Positions 17,323-24,399 of a stretch of 64,000 bases of DNA are shown piece by piece. Each line of letters starts with the position of its first letter. Position 1 is the stretch's first letter. Origin of the DNA: Streptomyces platensis (GTDB taxonomy: Bacteria; Actinomycetota; Actinomycetes; Streptomycetales; Streptomycetaceae). The notes beneath the pieces were generated by a model. That model saw only the letters and a list, made by a program, of their open reading frames with translations. It was not told the DNA's origin and ran no database searches. The stretch lies in NCBI RefSeq assembly GCF_008704855.1, contig NZ_CP023691.1, forward strand, positions 496,001 through 560,000, in the 5' to 3' direction. The position numbers were made by a program, and so were the translations under genes.

Positions 17323-18332
17323 GGGAGTCTCTGGCTGGGTCGGGCGGCGATCACGGTCGCATCGTCGCGGCTGAGGCGGTGACTGTGGGCGAGGGACGCG
17401 GCGAGGAGGAGCGGCGGCAGCCGGTGCACGAAGGCCGAGGGCGCCCGGGCCCATCGCTGGTCGATGCCGTCGGAGTGGAGCACCGCGGTGGCGCCGGGTG
17501 GTACGGGAAAGGACCGCACCTGCGGCGTCGCCATGTTCAGGCCGGCTATACCGGGCTGGCCGGTCAGGCGGTGGCCCACGTCGAGCGGAGTCAGCGTCAG
17601 GACCCGTACGTTGCCGATGCCGCTGTACTCCGCCCGGCCGGGGTGCAGACGCAGCAGGCCCACAGCCGCGCCCCTGGTGCGGCGCAGCGCTCGGTGGAGG
17701 GCGGTGAGGAGCGCGGGCAGGGGAAGGTCCGGTGCCCGGTGGAAGGACCGGATGGCCGCCTGCGCCGCCTCGGCCGCTTGCGGGCCGTGCCCGAGGCCGT
17801 CCACCACGATCGCGGTGCGGGTGGTGCCCTGATCGACGACGGCGCAGGCGTCGCCGCTGAGCTCCTCGCGGTCCGCCGGCAGGCAGATGGCGCCCACCTC
17901 CTGGTCGGCCGGGTGGGCGGCGTCGGGCTCGGTGAGGCGGGCGCAGACGAGGGTGCCGGCCCCGGGCTGCGTACGGATGGTGAGCGCGGTGGCTATCCGC
18001 TTCACGGCGCCCAGCCCGGCGCCGAGGGTGTTGCTGGTGGTGAAGCCGTCGGCGAGGCACTGCTGTAGCGCGCCGATGCCGGGACCGCGGTCCGCGGCGA
18101 CGATCTCCATCCCGCCGCCCAGCGGCAGCGGCTGGATGAACAGCGAGCCGCTGCTGGCGTGTTTGGCCAGATTGCTGGCCAGTTCCGAGGCGACGACGGC
18201 GGCCTGGTCGGGCAGGGCGCCCGGCAGGCGGCAGCGCCCGGCCACCGTACGAGCGGTCTCGGCGGCGAGATGCACGGCGCTGTAGTGGTCCACGGCGATA
18301 TGTGCCGTCGGCAGGGTCTCGGGGAAAGTCAC
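17319..18332 (-). CDS. RsbT-like HATPase fused to RsbX-like PP2C phosphatase
   Basis: This 337-aa bifunctional protein combines opposing activities. The N-terminal half is an RsbT-type kinase (VVASELASNLAKHASSGSLF; IVAADRGPGIGALQQCLADG; LGAGLGAVKRIA). The C-terminal half is a PP2C domain like RsbX (AIVVDGLGHGPQAAEAAQAA; ATAVLHSDGIDQRW). Kinase-phosphatase fusions of this kind accompany actinobacterial stressosome genes. The GTG at 18332 gives a GTGA overlap with rsbT, like the other junctions, and has a GGCGGGG site; an ATG four codons upstream (18344) is the alternative. Confidence 0.84.
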   Translation of the reverse strand: MTFPETLPTAHIAVDHYSAVHLAAETARTVAGRCRLPGALPDQAAVVASELASNLAKHASSGSLFIQPLPLGGGMEIVAADRGPGIGALQQCLADGFTTSNTLGAGLGAVKRIATALTIRTQPGAGTLVCARLTEPDAAHPADQEVGAICLPADREELSGDACAVVDQGTTRTAIVVDGLGHGPQAAEAAQAAIRSFHRAPDLPLPALLTALHRALRRTRGAAVGLLRLHPGRAEYSGIGNVRVLTLTPLDVGHRLTGQPGIAGLNMATPQVRSFPVPPGATAVLHSDGIDQRWARAPSAFVHRLPPLLLAASLAHSHRLSRDDATVIAARPSQRLP

Positions 18333-18808
18333 CGCCCCGCCCATCGCGTGGCGATCACGGTCGTGCCCTGTCCGGGCACGGTGTGCAGTTCGAAGTCGTT
18401 CATCAGGCGTCGGGCACCTCCCAGGCCGTGACCGAGTCCCGCGCCGGTGGTGAAGCCGTCGGCCAGTGCCGCGTCGGTGTCCACGATGCCGGGCCCCTCA
18501 TCCTTGACCGTCAGACGCAGCCCGGCGCTTCCCCCCAGCGTCAGCCGGTCGATGGTCACGGTGCCCCCTCCGCCGTGGATGTAGGCGTTGCGGGCCAGCT
18601 CGCTGGCTGCGGTGACCACCCGGGTCTGGTCGACGATGCTGAATCCGGCACGCAGGGTCGCCGCCCGCACGGCGTGGCGGACGGTCAGCAGGTCTTCTTC
18701 GATGCGCACGTGGTGGACCGTCCGTTCCGTGTGCGCGGCAGGGTCGGCGGCGTCGGACGCCGTAGGGGCGAGAGCCACCGTGTGGTCAGTGTTCCGGGCG
18801 GAACTCAC
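18329..18808 (-). CDS. rsbT: RsbT-type stressosome serine/threonine kinase
   Basis: This 159-aa GHKL kinase phosphorylates RsbS/RsbR STAS domains and is released from the stressosome on stress to activate a downstream phosphatase. Key motifs are the N-box VVTAASELARNAYIHGGG, LTVKDEGPGIVDTDAALADG and GAGLGHGLGGARRLMNDF. An N-terminal extension of about 30 residues is not conserved. The GTG start at 18808 overlaps the rsbS stop as GTGA, so expression is coupled. It lies in the canonical order R-S-T. Confidence 0.9.
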   Translation of the reverse strand: MSSARNTDHTVALAPTASDAADPAAHTERTVHHVRIEEDLLTVRHAVRAATLRAGFSIVDQTRVVTAASELARNAYIHGGGGTVTIDRLTLGGSAGLRLTVKDEGPGIVDTDAALADGFTTGAGLGHGLGGARRLMNDFELHTVPGQGTTVIATRWAGR

Positions 18809-19203
18809 CCAGGCCCCCCTCCGGCCGGTTGCAGGCTCTGATGCCAGCCCATCGCAGCCATCGCTTGCTCGGCGTTGAGAGCCGTCTCCACCCCGGTGAG
18901 CTGGATGCCCAGCTCGACGAGCGTGATGGCGACCGGCGGCCGCATACCGGCGACGATCACCCGGGCGCCCAGCAGCCGCGCCATGGTGGTCAGCTCCATC
19001 AACGTGCGGGCCACGAAGGAATCGACGATCTCCAGGCGGGAGATGTCGATGAGCACACCACGGGCTCCGTCGCTGCTGATCCGGCTGGTGAGCTCCTCGG
19101 TGAACGCCACTGCGGTCGTGTCGTCGAGTTCGTTGAGGAGGCCCGTGACCAGCACGTCCCCCAGACGCAGGATCGGGACTCCACCCGAGGCCGGCGCGCT
19201 CAT
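18805..19203 (-). CDS. rsbS: RsbS-type STAS protein (stressosome scaffold)
   Basis: This 132-aa STAS protein shows PILRLGDVLVTGLLNELDD, GVLIDISRLEIVDSFVARTL (the phospho-Ser is expected in IVDSF) and ARVIVAGMRPPVAITLVELG. It co-assembles with RsbR into the stressosome core and holds RsbT. Its ATG overlaps the rsbR stop as ATGA and its TGA overlaps the rsbT GTG. Confidence 0.9.
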   Translation of the reverse strand: MSAPASGGVPILRLGDVLVTGLLNELDDTTAVAFTEELTSRISSDGARGVLIDISRLEIVDSFVARTLMELTTMARLLGARVIVAGMRPPVAITLVELGIQLTGVETALNAEQAMAAMGWHQSLQPAGGGPG

Positions 19204-20078
19204 CGCTTGTCCAGCGGCGCGTGGTCCGGTACGGCGGCGTCGGTGAGCTTGACGGCCTCTCCGAGGGCGTCGGCGAGGGTGGCGCGGGTCAGAATCGTCG
19301 ACAAGTCGATCCCGAGCTGCGCGATGGTCTGGGCGATGGGCGGCCGGATGCCGCTGATGACGCAGTCCGCGCCCATCAGCCGCACCGCGTTGACGGTGTG
19401 CATCAGGTGCTGGGCGACAGCGGTGTCGACGGTGGGCACACCGGTGATGTCGATGATGGCGACCAGCGCCTCGTGCTCCTGGATGGCCTGGAGGAGGTTC
19501 TCCATCACCACCTGAGTACGCGCGGTGTCGAGAGTGCCGATCAGCGGGACGGCCAGGACCTGGCGCCACAGCCGGACGACCGGCGTGGAGACCTCCAGCA
19601 GCTGCTGGCTCTGCCGGCGGATGATCTCCTCGCGGCCCTCCACGAAGGTCTCGAACGAGAGCGCACCGGCGCTGTCCAGCAGGCGGTTGATCAGCACCGC
19701 GCTGGGGAAGAGGTCGTCCCCAGCGCGGGTCCGCCGCTGGACGGACTCCAGCAGAGCCTGCTTGAGGGACAGCACCGCCAGGGAGGTCGCGGTGGGCGAA
19801 ACGCCCCTGCGGGCACGGCGCATGGAGATCTCGGACACCGTCCGGTGCATCTCCTCGTGCGAGGTGACCACGCGCTCGACCGGGAGCCCGAGATCCAGAC
19901 CGGACAGCAGGGCGCTGACGAGGGCGTCGGCCTCCTCCCCCAGCTCGGCCTCGCTCACTTCCCCGTCCAGCGACGGCTGCGCCAGCTGCAACTGCACCCA
20001 ACGGTCCGAGATCTCATCGGCCTCTTCGCGCAGCACGCTCGTGACACGCTCGCGTGCGGCAGCTTCAGCGGAACCCAA
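19200..20078 (-). CDS. rsbR: RsbR-type stressosome sensor (N-terminal sensor plus STAS)
   Basis: This 292-aa protein has an N-terminal RsbR_N-like sensor (about 1-150; EADEISDRWVQLQLAQPSLD) and a C-terminal STAS domain (about 165-285; VPLIGTLDTARTQVVMENLL, IIDITGVPTVDTAVAQHLMH, CVISGIRPPIAQTIAQLGID) with the phosphorylatable Thr positions. The start is not certain: a TTG at 20078 with AAAGGAC upstream fits the family start, while the frame is open to an ATG at 20201 through sequence that looks like promoter. It heads the coupled rsbR-rsbS-rsbT-kinase/phosphatase-PP2C operon. Confidence 0.86.
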   Translation of the reverse strand: MGSAEAAARERVTSVLREEADEISDRWVQLQLAQPSLDGEVSEAELGEEADALVSALLSGLDLGLPVERVVTSHEEMHRTVSEISMRRARRGVSPTATSLAVLSLKQALLESVQRRTRAGDDLFPSAVLINRLLDSAGALSFETFVEGREEIIRRQSQQLLEVSTPVVRLWRQVLAVPLIGTLDTARTQVVMENLLQAIQEHEALVAIIDITGVPTVDTAVAQHLMHTVNAVRLMGADCVISGIRPPIAQTIAQLGIDLSTILTRATLADALGEAVKLTDAAVPDHAPLDKR

Positions 20079-20527
20079 CTGTTTGTCCTTTCGGTCCGGC
20101 CGACCCGTGGTGACCGTCGGACTGATAGCCCGATGGTGCGGCCGGGCCGAGCCGCGCTCGTCGATAGTTGCCTTCCGGCAAATGTTATCGAGCGCGATCA
20201 AGCCCGGTAACCCACGGGCCCCCTCTTCACCCGCCGAGGCGGGGAATGGCCGGACGGCCGAATCGATGCGGTGGTTTTGCGGCCGGAGACCGGATATGAG
20301 ACCCGTGCTCTTTCCGGGATCCGGCGGTACGGCGACCCGGTGAGCGGGCAGCGGACCGCACCTCGTGGAGGCTCACAGCGGCGACCGGCGACAAGAGCCG
20401 TAGCAGGTCGGCGGCTACGGACCCGGGCTACGGCCCGGAGGGCGCCGCCCGCCGAGTGCCTTGGCGGCGGACCTCACCAAGACAGCGAACTCAAGGACGC
20501 CGCCCAGGGCCGCACAACGATCCTTGC
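20079..20527. promoter_or_regulatory. rsbR upstream region with shared regulatory box
   Basis: This 449-base stretch has no convincing gene. It holds TTGCCTTCCGGCAAATGTT (from 20168), which contains the dyad TTGCC-TTCC-GGCAA. Read toward rsbR it gives GGCAACTATCGA. The same two elements occur upstream of the STAS gene (14916-14952), so a common regulator or sigma factor for both units is likely. The part next to the downstream PP2C gene (20200-20527) shows nothing definite. Confidence 0.5.
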
Positions 20528-21697
20528 TCAGTCGAGCCCGTCGCCGAACCAGTCAAAACACAGCACCAAGGCATCATCCAGCGTCTCGGCCGCACGGTAT
20601 TCGGCCACATCACGGAGCAGTGCGCCCGGCACCAGCGCGGCCGGCAGCAGACGTGTGGCGTGCAGCCCCCGCGCGAGCGCCGCCTCGACATACGTTCCGC
20701 CGCGCGGCGCGGGCGCCTCGTACACCCCGTCGCTCACGAAGACCAGCCGGTCCCCCGGCTCGACCGTGAGGCTCTCGGCCGCGTAGTGGGACTCCTCGAA
20801 CATGCCCAGGGGCAGTTGCCTGTCCAGCTCGATGCGCTCGACGGTCCTGCCCCGCAGCCGCCACATCTGCGGCGACCCCGCGTCGATGACCTCCATCCGC
20901 CCCGTCGCGAGTTCGACACGCACGAGCAGCGTCGAAACGTGGGACGCGCCCTGGTAGTGGTCGTACACCGCCTGGTCGGCCAACGCCGCCTGATCGGCGA
21001 GGCCGAGGCCGGCCCGCCGGGCGTTGCGCAGCGCGCTGACGGCGAGGTGGGTGAGGAGCGAGGCGTCGATGCCCTGCCCCATGCCGTTGGTGACGGCGAG
21101 GGTCAGTTCGTCACCGTCCGAGGCCCAGTCGAAATTGTCGCCGTGCACGGCGTAGGCGGGCTCCAGCTGGGCACCGAGGGCGTACCGCGCGGCGGTGCAC
21201 GCCCGGGCAGGCAGCAGCTGCCACTGCATCTCGGCCGCCAGGGTGAGACGACTGATACGGCGTACCCGCTGATAGACGTCGGTGTCCCGCTCAGCGACAA
21301 GGATCTCGTGCCCCAGCTGGTCGACGACCTGCCTGAGCTCATCCAGGACCGCGGGCGTGGAACGGTCACCGGGAAGCCGGACCGTCAGAATGCCGATCCG
21401 GTCGCCCCGCACCGTCACCGGGAGATGGTGGTCGATGGCGTCACCGTGCGGCACCTGCTGCGCCCGGCGCTCCTGGCTCCCCAGCGCGCGCCCTTCCGGA
21501 CTACTGGAGATGCGCAGCAGTCCGTCCTCGTCCCCCAAGGAGTCGCACGGGCTGAGGACCGTGCCGCCGTAGTCCGTCAGATACAGGCGCACCGAAGTGG
21601 CCCCGTAGGCGGTGGCGAGGTGGTCACGCACGGTGTCGAGCAGTGCGTGTGGTGCCGACGCGCGCAGCGCTCGGCCCACATCGATGCCGTCCGTCAT
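20528..21697 (-). CDS. PP2C/SpoIIE-type serine phosphatase (paralogue B)
   Basis: This 389-aa enzyme has a GAF-like N-terminal region and a SpoIIE phosphatase domain (VTNGMGQGIDASLLTHLAVS; STLLVRVELATG; DRLVFVSDGVYEA). It is the close paralogue of the protein at 13258-14463, with the same architecture and long identical blocks such as LAAEMQWQLLPARAC versus LAAEMQWHLLPARAC. The ATG at 21697 is chosen at the homology start; the frame is open to 21748. It is divergent from the marR gene. Note VTNG where the paralogue has VTDG at the first metal-site Asp, which could alter activity. Confidence 0.87.
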   Translation of the reverse strand: MTDGIDVGRALRASAPHALLDTVRDHLATAYGATSVRLYLTDYGGTVLSPCDSLGDEDGLLRISSSPEGRALGSQERRAQQVPHGDAIDHHLPVTVRGDRIGILTVRLPGDRSTPAVLDELRQVVDQLGHEILVAERDTDVYQRVRRISRLTLAAEMQWQLLPARACTAARYALGAQLEPAYAVHGDNFDWASDGDELTLAVTNGMGQGIDASLLTHLAVSALRNARRAGLGLADQAALADQAVYDHYQGASHVSTLLVRVELATGRMEVIDAGSPQMWRLRGRTVERIELDRQLPLGMFEESHYAAESLTVEPGDRLVFVSDGVYEAPAPRGGTYVEAALARGLHATRLLPAALVPGALLRDVAEYRAAETLDDALVLCFDWFGDGLD

Positions 21698-21777
21698 GCT
21701 TGCGCGGACCCCCTTCGTGCGGCGCCAAGGGCAGGGTCGGTCTGACAACAGGACGCACAGGGTGACAGAGTGTTCGT

Positions 21778-22287
21778 GTGTCCCGTTTCACCAGTCGGTC
21801 CCTTTCCCGCGAGCAGGCGAGCGCGGCGGCCCTTGCCGCCTCCGAGCTGCTCGAGGTTCTGTGGGGACGTGGACAGGAAGCGGCGCGCTCGGCGGAGGTC
21901 TCCCCTTCCCAACTCCGCGCACTCCTCGTGCTCGAAAAGCGGGAAGGCACGAACCTGCGCACCCTCGCCGAGGCGCTCGCCTCGCGGCCGCCGGCGGTCA
22001 GCCGACTCTGCGACCGCCTGGAGGCGATGGGCCTCGCCGAACGGGGCCCCAGCGCGACCAGCCGGCGCGAGGTCGAGCTGCGGCTGAGCTTGCGCGGCAG
22101 AGTGCTGCTGGAGGAGTACCGCGCGGCACGGAGCCGGGACGTCACGGCCACCCTGGAGCAGATGGAACCCGCCGATGTCGCCAAGCTCGCGGCCGGCCTG
22201 GAGGCCTTCCACGCGGCGTTCGCCCGGCGCGCGGCCGACGAGGGCGGCCCTTCCGTCCGGGACGACAGCGTCGCGGACAGTGCCTGA
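21778..22287 (+). CDS. MarR-family transcriptional regulator
   Basis: This 169-aa winged-helix regulator shows the MarR pattern: QLRALLVLEKREGTNLRTLA, then recognition helix ASRPPAVSRLCDRLEAMGLA, then wing SATSRREVELRLSLRGR. A C-terminal helix completes the dimer interface. The start is GTG at 21778. It is divergent from PP2C paralogue B across an 80-base gap, so it may regulate that gene and itself. Confidence 0.85.
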   Translation: MSRFTSRSLSREQASAAALAASELLEVLWGRGQEAARSAEVSPSQLRALLVLEKREGTNLRTLAEALASRPPAVSRLCDRLEAMGLAERGPSATSRREVELRLSLRGRVLLEEYRAARSRDVTATLEQMEPADVAKLAAGLEAFHAAFARRAADEGGPSVRDDSVADSA

Positions 22288-22388
22288 CCTCACCTGAACT
22301 CCGCCTCTCGAGCCGACATCCCCCACCGGAAACGCGCTGCGCGGACGGAACAAACGGATCTTCGCCGCACGGGTGACGCTATCAAACC

Positions 22389-22434
22389 GGCCGTTCGCCA
22401 CTGGCCGTTCGCCATTGGCCGTTCGGACGAACGG
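22389..22434. repeat. Short tandem repeat and dyad downstream of marR
   Basis: Two and a half copies of a 14-base unit (GGCCGTTCGCCANT) run from 22389 to 22426. They merge into a dyad CCGTTCG-GA-CGAACGG (22419-22434). The rest of the 290-base gap to the PIG-L gene shows nothing clear. Confidence 0.6.
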
Positions 22435-22577
22435 GGCGCGGTGTGCCGGCCCTCGCCCAGCGTCTCCCGCCAGGGCGCGACGGCGGTCCGGGCGGCCTCG
22501 TCGGCGGCGCGGGGAGCAGGCGATGCCCGATGAGCTCGGGAATCACTGCCGCCTTCGTCGCGTTGCTGGGATGCCCG

Positions 22578-23336
22578 TCAGACGGTCAGCGCCGTTTGGG
22601 GTGCCGCCACAGTCATGGGGGTGTGGCGGATGTACCACTCGGTGGCGAAGAGCCGCTCTCGTGCATCCGGCGGCAGGGCGGCGATCAGACCCGGTAGGGC
22701 GCCCCGCTCCACCTCGGAGCGATGGGCCAGTACGGCGGCGATCTTCTGCTCGATCCAAGGGCCGACGTCGACGGTTGCGGTGACCTGTTCGTCCGGAACG
22801 CTGTACACCGCCTTGCGCGTACCGATCACGTCTCTCAGCGCCGGCACGGCCGAGTGCGGGTGCGTGGCCAAGTAGAGGGCGCGGGGCTGCCAGGGGGCAC
22901 CGGCGTCCGGATAGAGCTGAGCGAGTCCGGCCGCCTGGGCAGCCAGCATGGTCACCCGGTGGGTGTGTACGTGGTCCGGATGGCCGGGCAGCCCGCCATA
23001 GGCGTCGTGAGTGACCATGATGTCCGGGCGGAAATCCCGGATGTGCGTCACCATCCGCCCCACCGCCTCGTCGAGCGGCGCCTCGCAGAACCGGACACAG
23101 CCCGGGGCCGAGTGCGGCACCCGCGCATCGGCGTAGCCGAGCAGCCGCGGCTTGCCCGCGCCGAGGATCCGCAGCGCCTCGGCCAACTCCTCAGCACGAT
23201 GAGTGCCGTGGGCCCAGGTCGCCGTGACGACTGCGGTACGCGCGCCGTCAGCTGCGTGACGGGCGAGCGCTCCGCCCGCCGACAACGACTCGTCGTCCGG
23301 GTGCGCGAAGACCGCGAGCAAGCTCGGCGCCGACAT
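22578..23336 (-). CDS. PIG-L family (LmbE-like) zinc deacetylase
   Basis: This 252-aa enzyme removes acyl groups from N-acyl-glucosaminyl or similar substrates. The zinc-site signature AHPDDE is at residues 11-16, with GGALARHAADG after it. The later metal His lies in MVTHDAYGGLPGHPDHVHTH. The family includes the mycothiol enzymes MshB and Mca, but length and tail differ enough that the substrate is left open. It is divergent from the DUF2071 gene across 227 bases. Confidence 0.88.
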   Translation of the reverse strand: MSAPSLLAVFAHPDDESLSAGGALARHAADGARTAVVTATWAHGTHRAEELAEALRILGAGKPRLLGYADARVPHSAPGCVRFCEAPLDEAVGRMVTHIRDFRPDIMVTHDAYGGLPGHPDHVHTHRVTMLAAQAAGLAQLYPDAGAPWQPRALYLATHPHSAVPALRDVIGTRKAVYSVPDEQVTATVDVGPWIEQKIAAVLAHRSEVERGALPGLIAALPPDARERLFATEWYIRHTPMTVAAPQTALTV

Positions 23337-23563
23337 GGGAAGACCACCTTCCGTGCTGGCAACGACGGATACCAGCTGACCTCATCGTCCGAACGTCGAG
23401 CGTACAGCCGGCCTCGCCGCGATTGTCGTGGCGAGGTCGAGTCCGAGGCGCGAAGAGACCGCGGGTGGCGGCGGCGCTGTGTCACCGGACGTACGGCCGT
23501 CGGTCGGGCCTGGGTGCGTAGCCCGGGGGCGGTCCGCGCCGAAGGGTCTGCCACGATGGCGCC

Positions 23564-24313
23564 GTGCTGTCCGAACTCGCTGCGCCGGAGCCCGTGACCG
23601 CCGAGCCGCCGTACTCGCTCGCGCCGGTCCTGCTCACCCAGAGCTGGCTCGATCTGGCGTTCCTGCACTGGGCCGTTGATCCGGCGGAGGTGGCTCCCCT
23701 GCTGCCGGCCGGGACGGTTCCGGACACCTTCGACGGAGCCACCTACGTCGGGCTGGTGGCGTTCCGGATGCATCGGGTCGGATGGTTCAAGCTTCCGGGT
23801 ATCCCCTACCTCGGCACCTTTCCGGAGACGAATGTCCGTCTCTACTCGGTGGACAGCAGCGGACGGCGCGGGGTGGTCTTCCGGTCTCTGGACGCCTCCC
23901 GGCTGATACCGGTGGCCTTCGCGCGCGCCGTGGTCCGGCTGCCGTATCTGTGGTCCCGGATGTCCGTCCGGCACGACGGCGACACCGTCAGCTACGCCAG
24001 CACCCGGCGCTGGCCCGGTCCGCGCGGGGCACACTGCCGGATCACCGTGCGGAAGGGCGCTCCCGTGGCAGCGCCCACCGCACTCGAACACTTTCTGACC
24101 GCGCGCTGGGGCCTGCACCACACGGTTCACGGACGGCCGTCGTATCTGCACAACGCCCATCCGCGCTGGCCGCTGCACCGGGCAGAGCTGCTGCACCTCG
24201 ACGAGAACGTGATCGCGGCAGCGGGCCTGTCCACGCCGCTGGGGCAGCCGGTCAGTGTGCTGTACTCCCCCGGTGTCCCGGTGACGTTCGGCCGCCCCAC
24301 GCCGGGCGCCTGA
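23564..24313 (+). CDS. YqjF/DUF2071 family protein
   Basis: A 249-aa protein of the YqjF (DUF2071) family. It shows LTQSWLDLAFLHWAVDPAEV, LLPAGTVPDTFDGATYVGLV, PYLGTFPETNVRLYSVD and the C-terminal YSPGVPVTFGRP. The family has an acetoacetate-decarboxylase-like fold and no established activity. The start is GTG. It ends close to the convergent AfsR-like gene with a terminator between them. Confidence 0.85.
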   Translation: MLSELAAPEPVTAEPPYSLAPVLLTQSWLDLAFLHWAVDPAEVAPLLPAGTVPDTFDGATYVGLVAFRMHRVGWFKLPGIPYLGTFPETNVRLYSVDSSGRRGVVFRSLDASRLIPVAFARAVVRLPYLWSRMSVRHDGDTVSYASTRRWPGPRGAHCRITVRKGAPVAAPTALEHFLTARWGLHHTVHGRPSYLHNAHPRWPLHRAELLHLDENVIAAAGLSTPLGQPVSVLYSPGVPVTFGRPTPGA

Positions 24314-24369
24314 GCCCGCTCCCCTGGCCGAAGGCACCTGCCGCTACGCCGACGGCTGGACGGTGGCGG

Positions 24370-24390
24370 GCCGGCCCGGCCCGGGCCGGC
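24370..24390. terminator. Bidirectional hairpin between convergent genes
   Basis: A near-perfect GC palindrome, GCCGGCCCG-GCC-CGGGCCGGC, lies in the 86-base gap between the stops of the DUF2071 gene and the AfsR-like gene. It can serve both. Confidence 0.6.
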
Positions 24391-24399
24391 GTGGGCAGC

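Noticed and set aside
16003..18060. One 685-codon frame through the PP2C gene and the gene upstream
   Set aside because: The first part is antiphase to the RsbT/RsbX fusion gene; the GTGA overlap at 17322 marks the real start.
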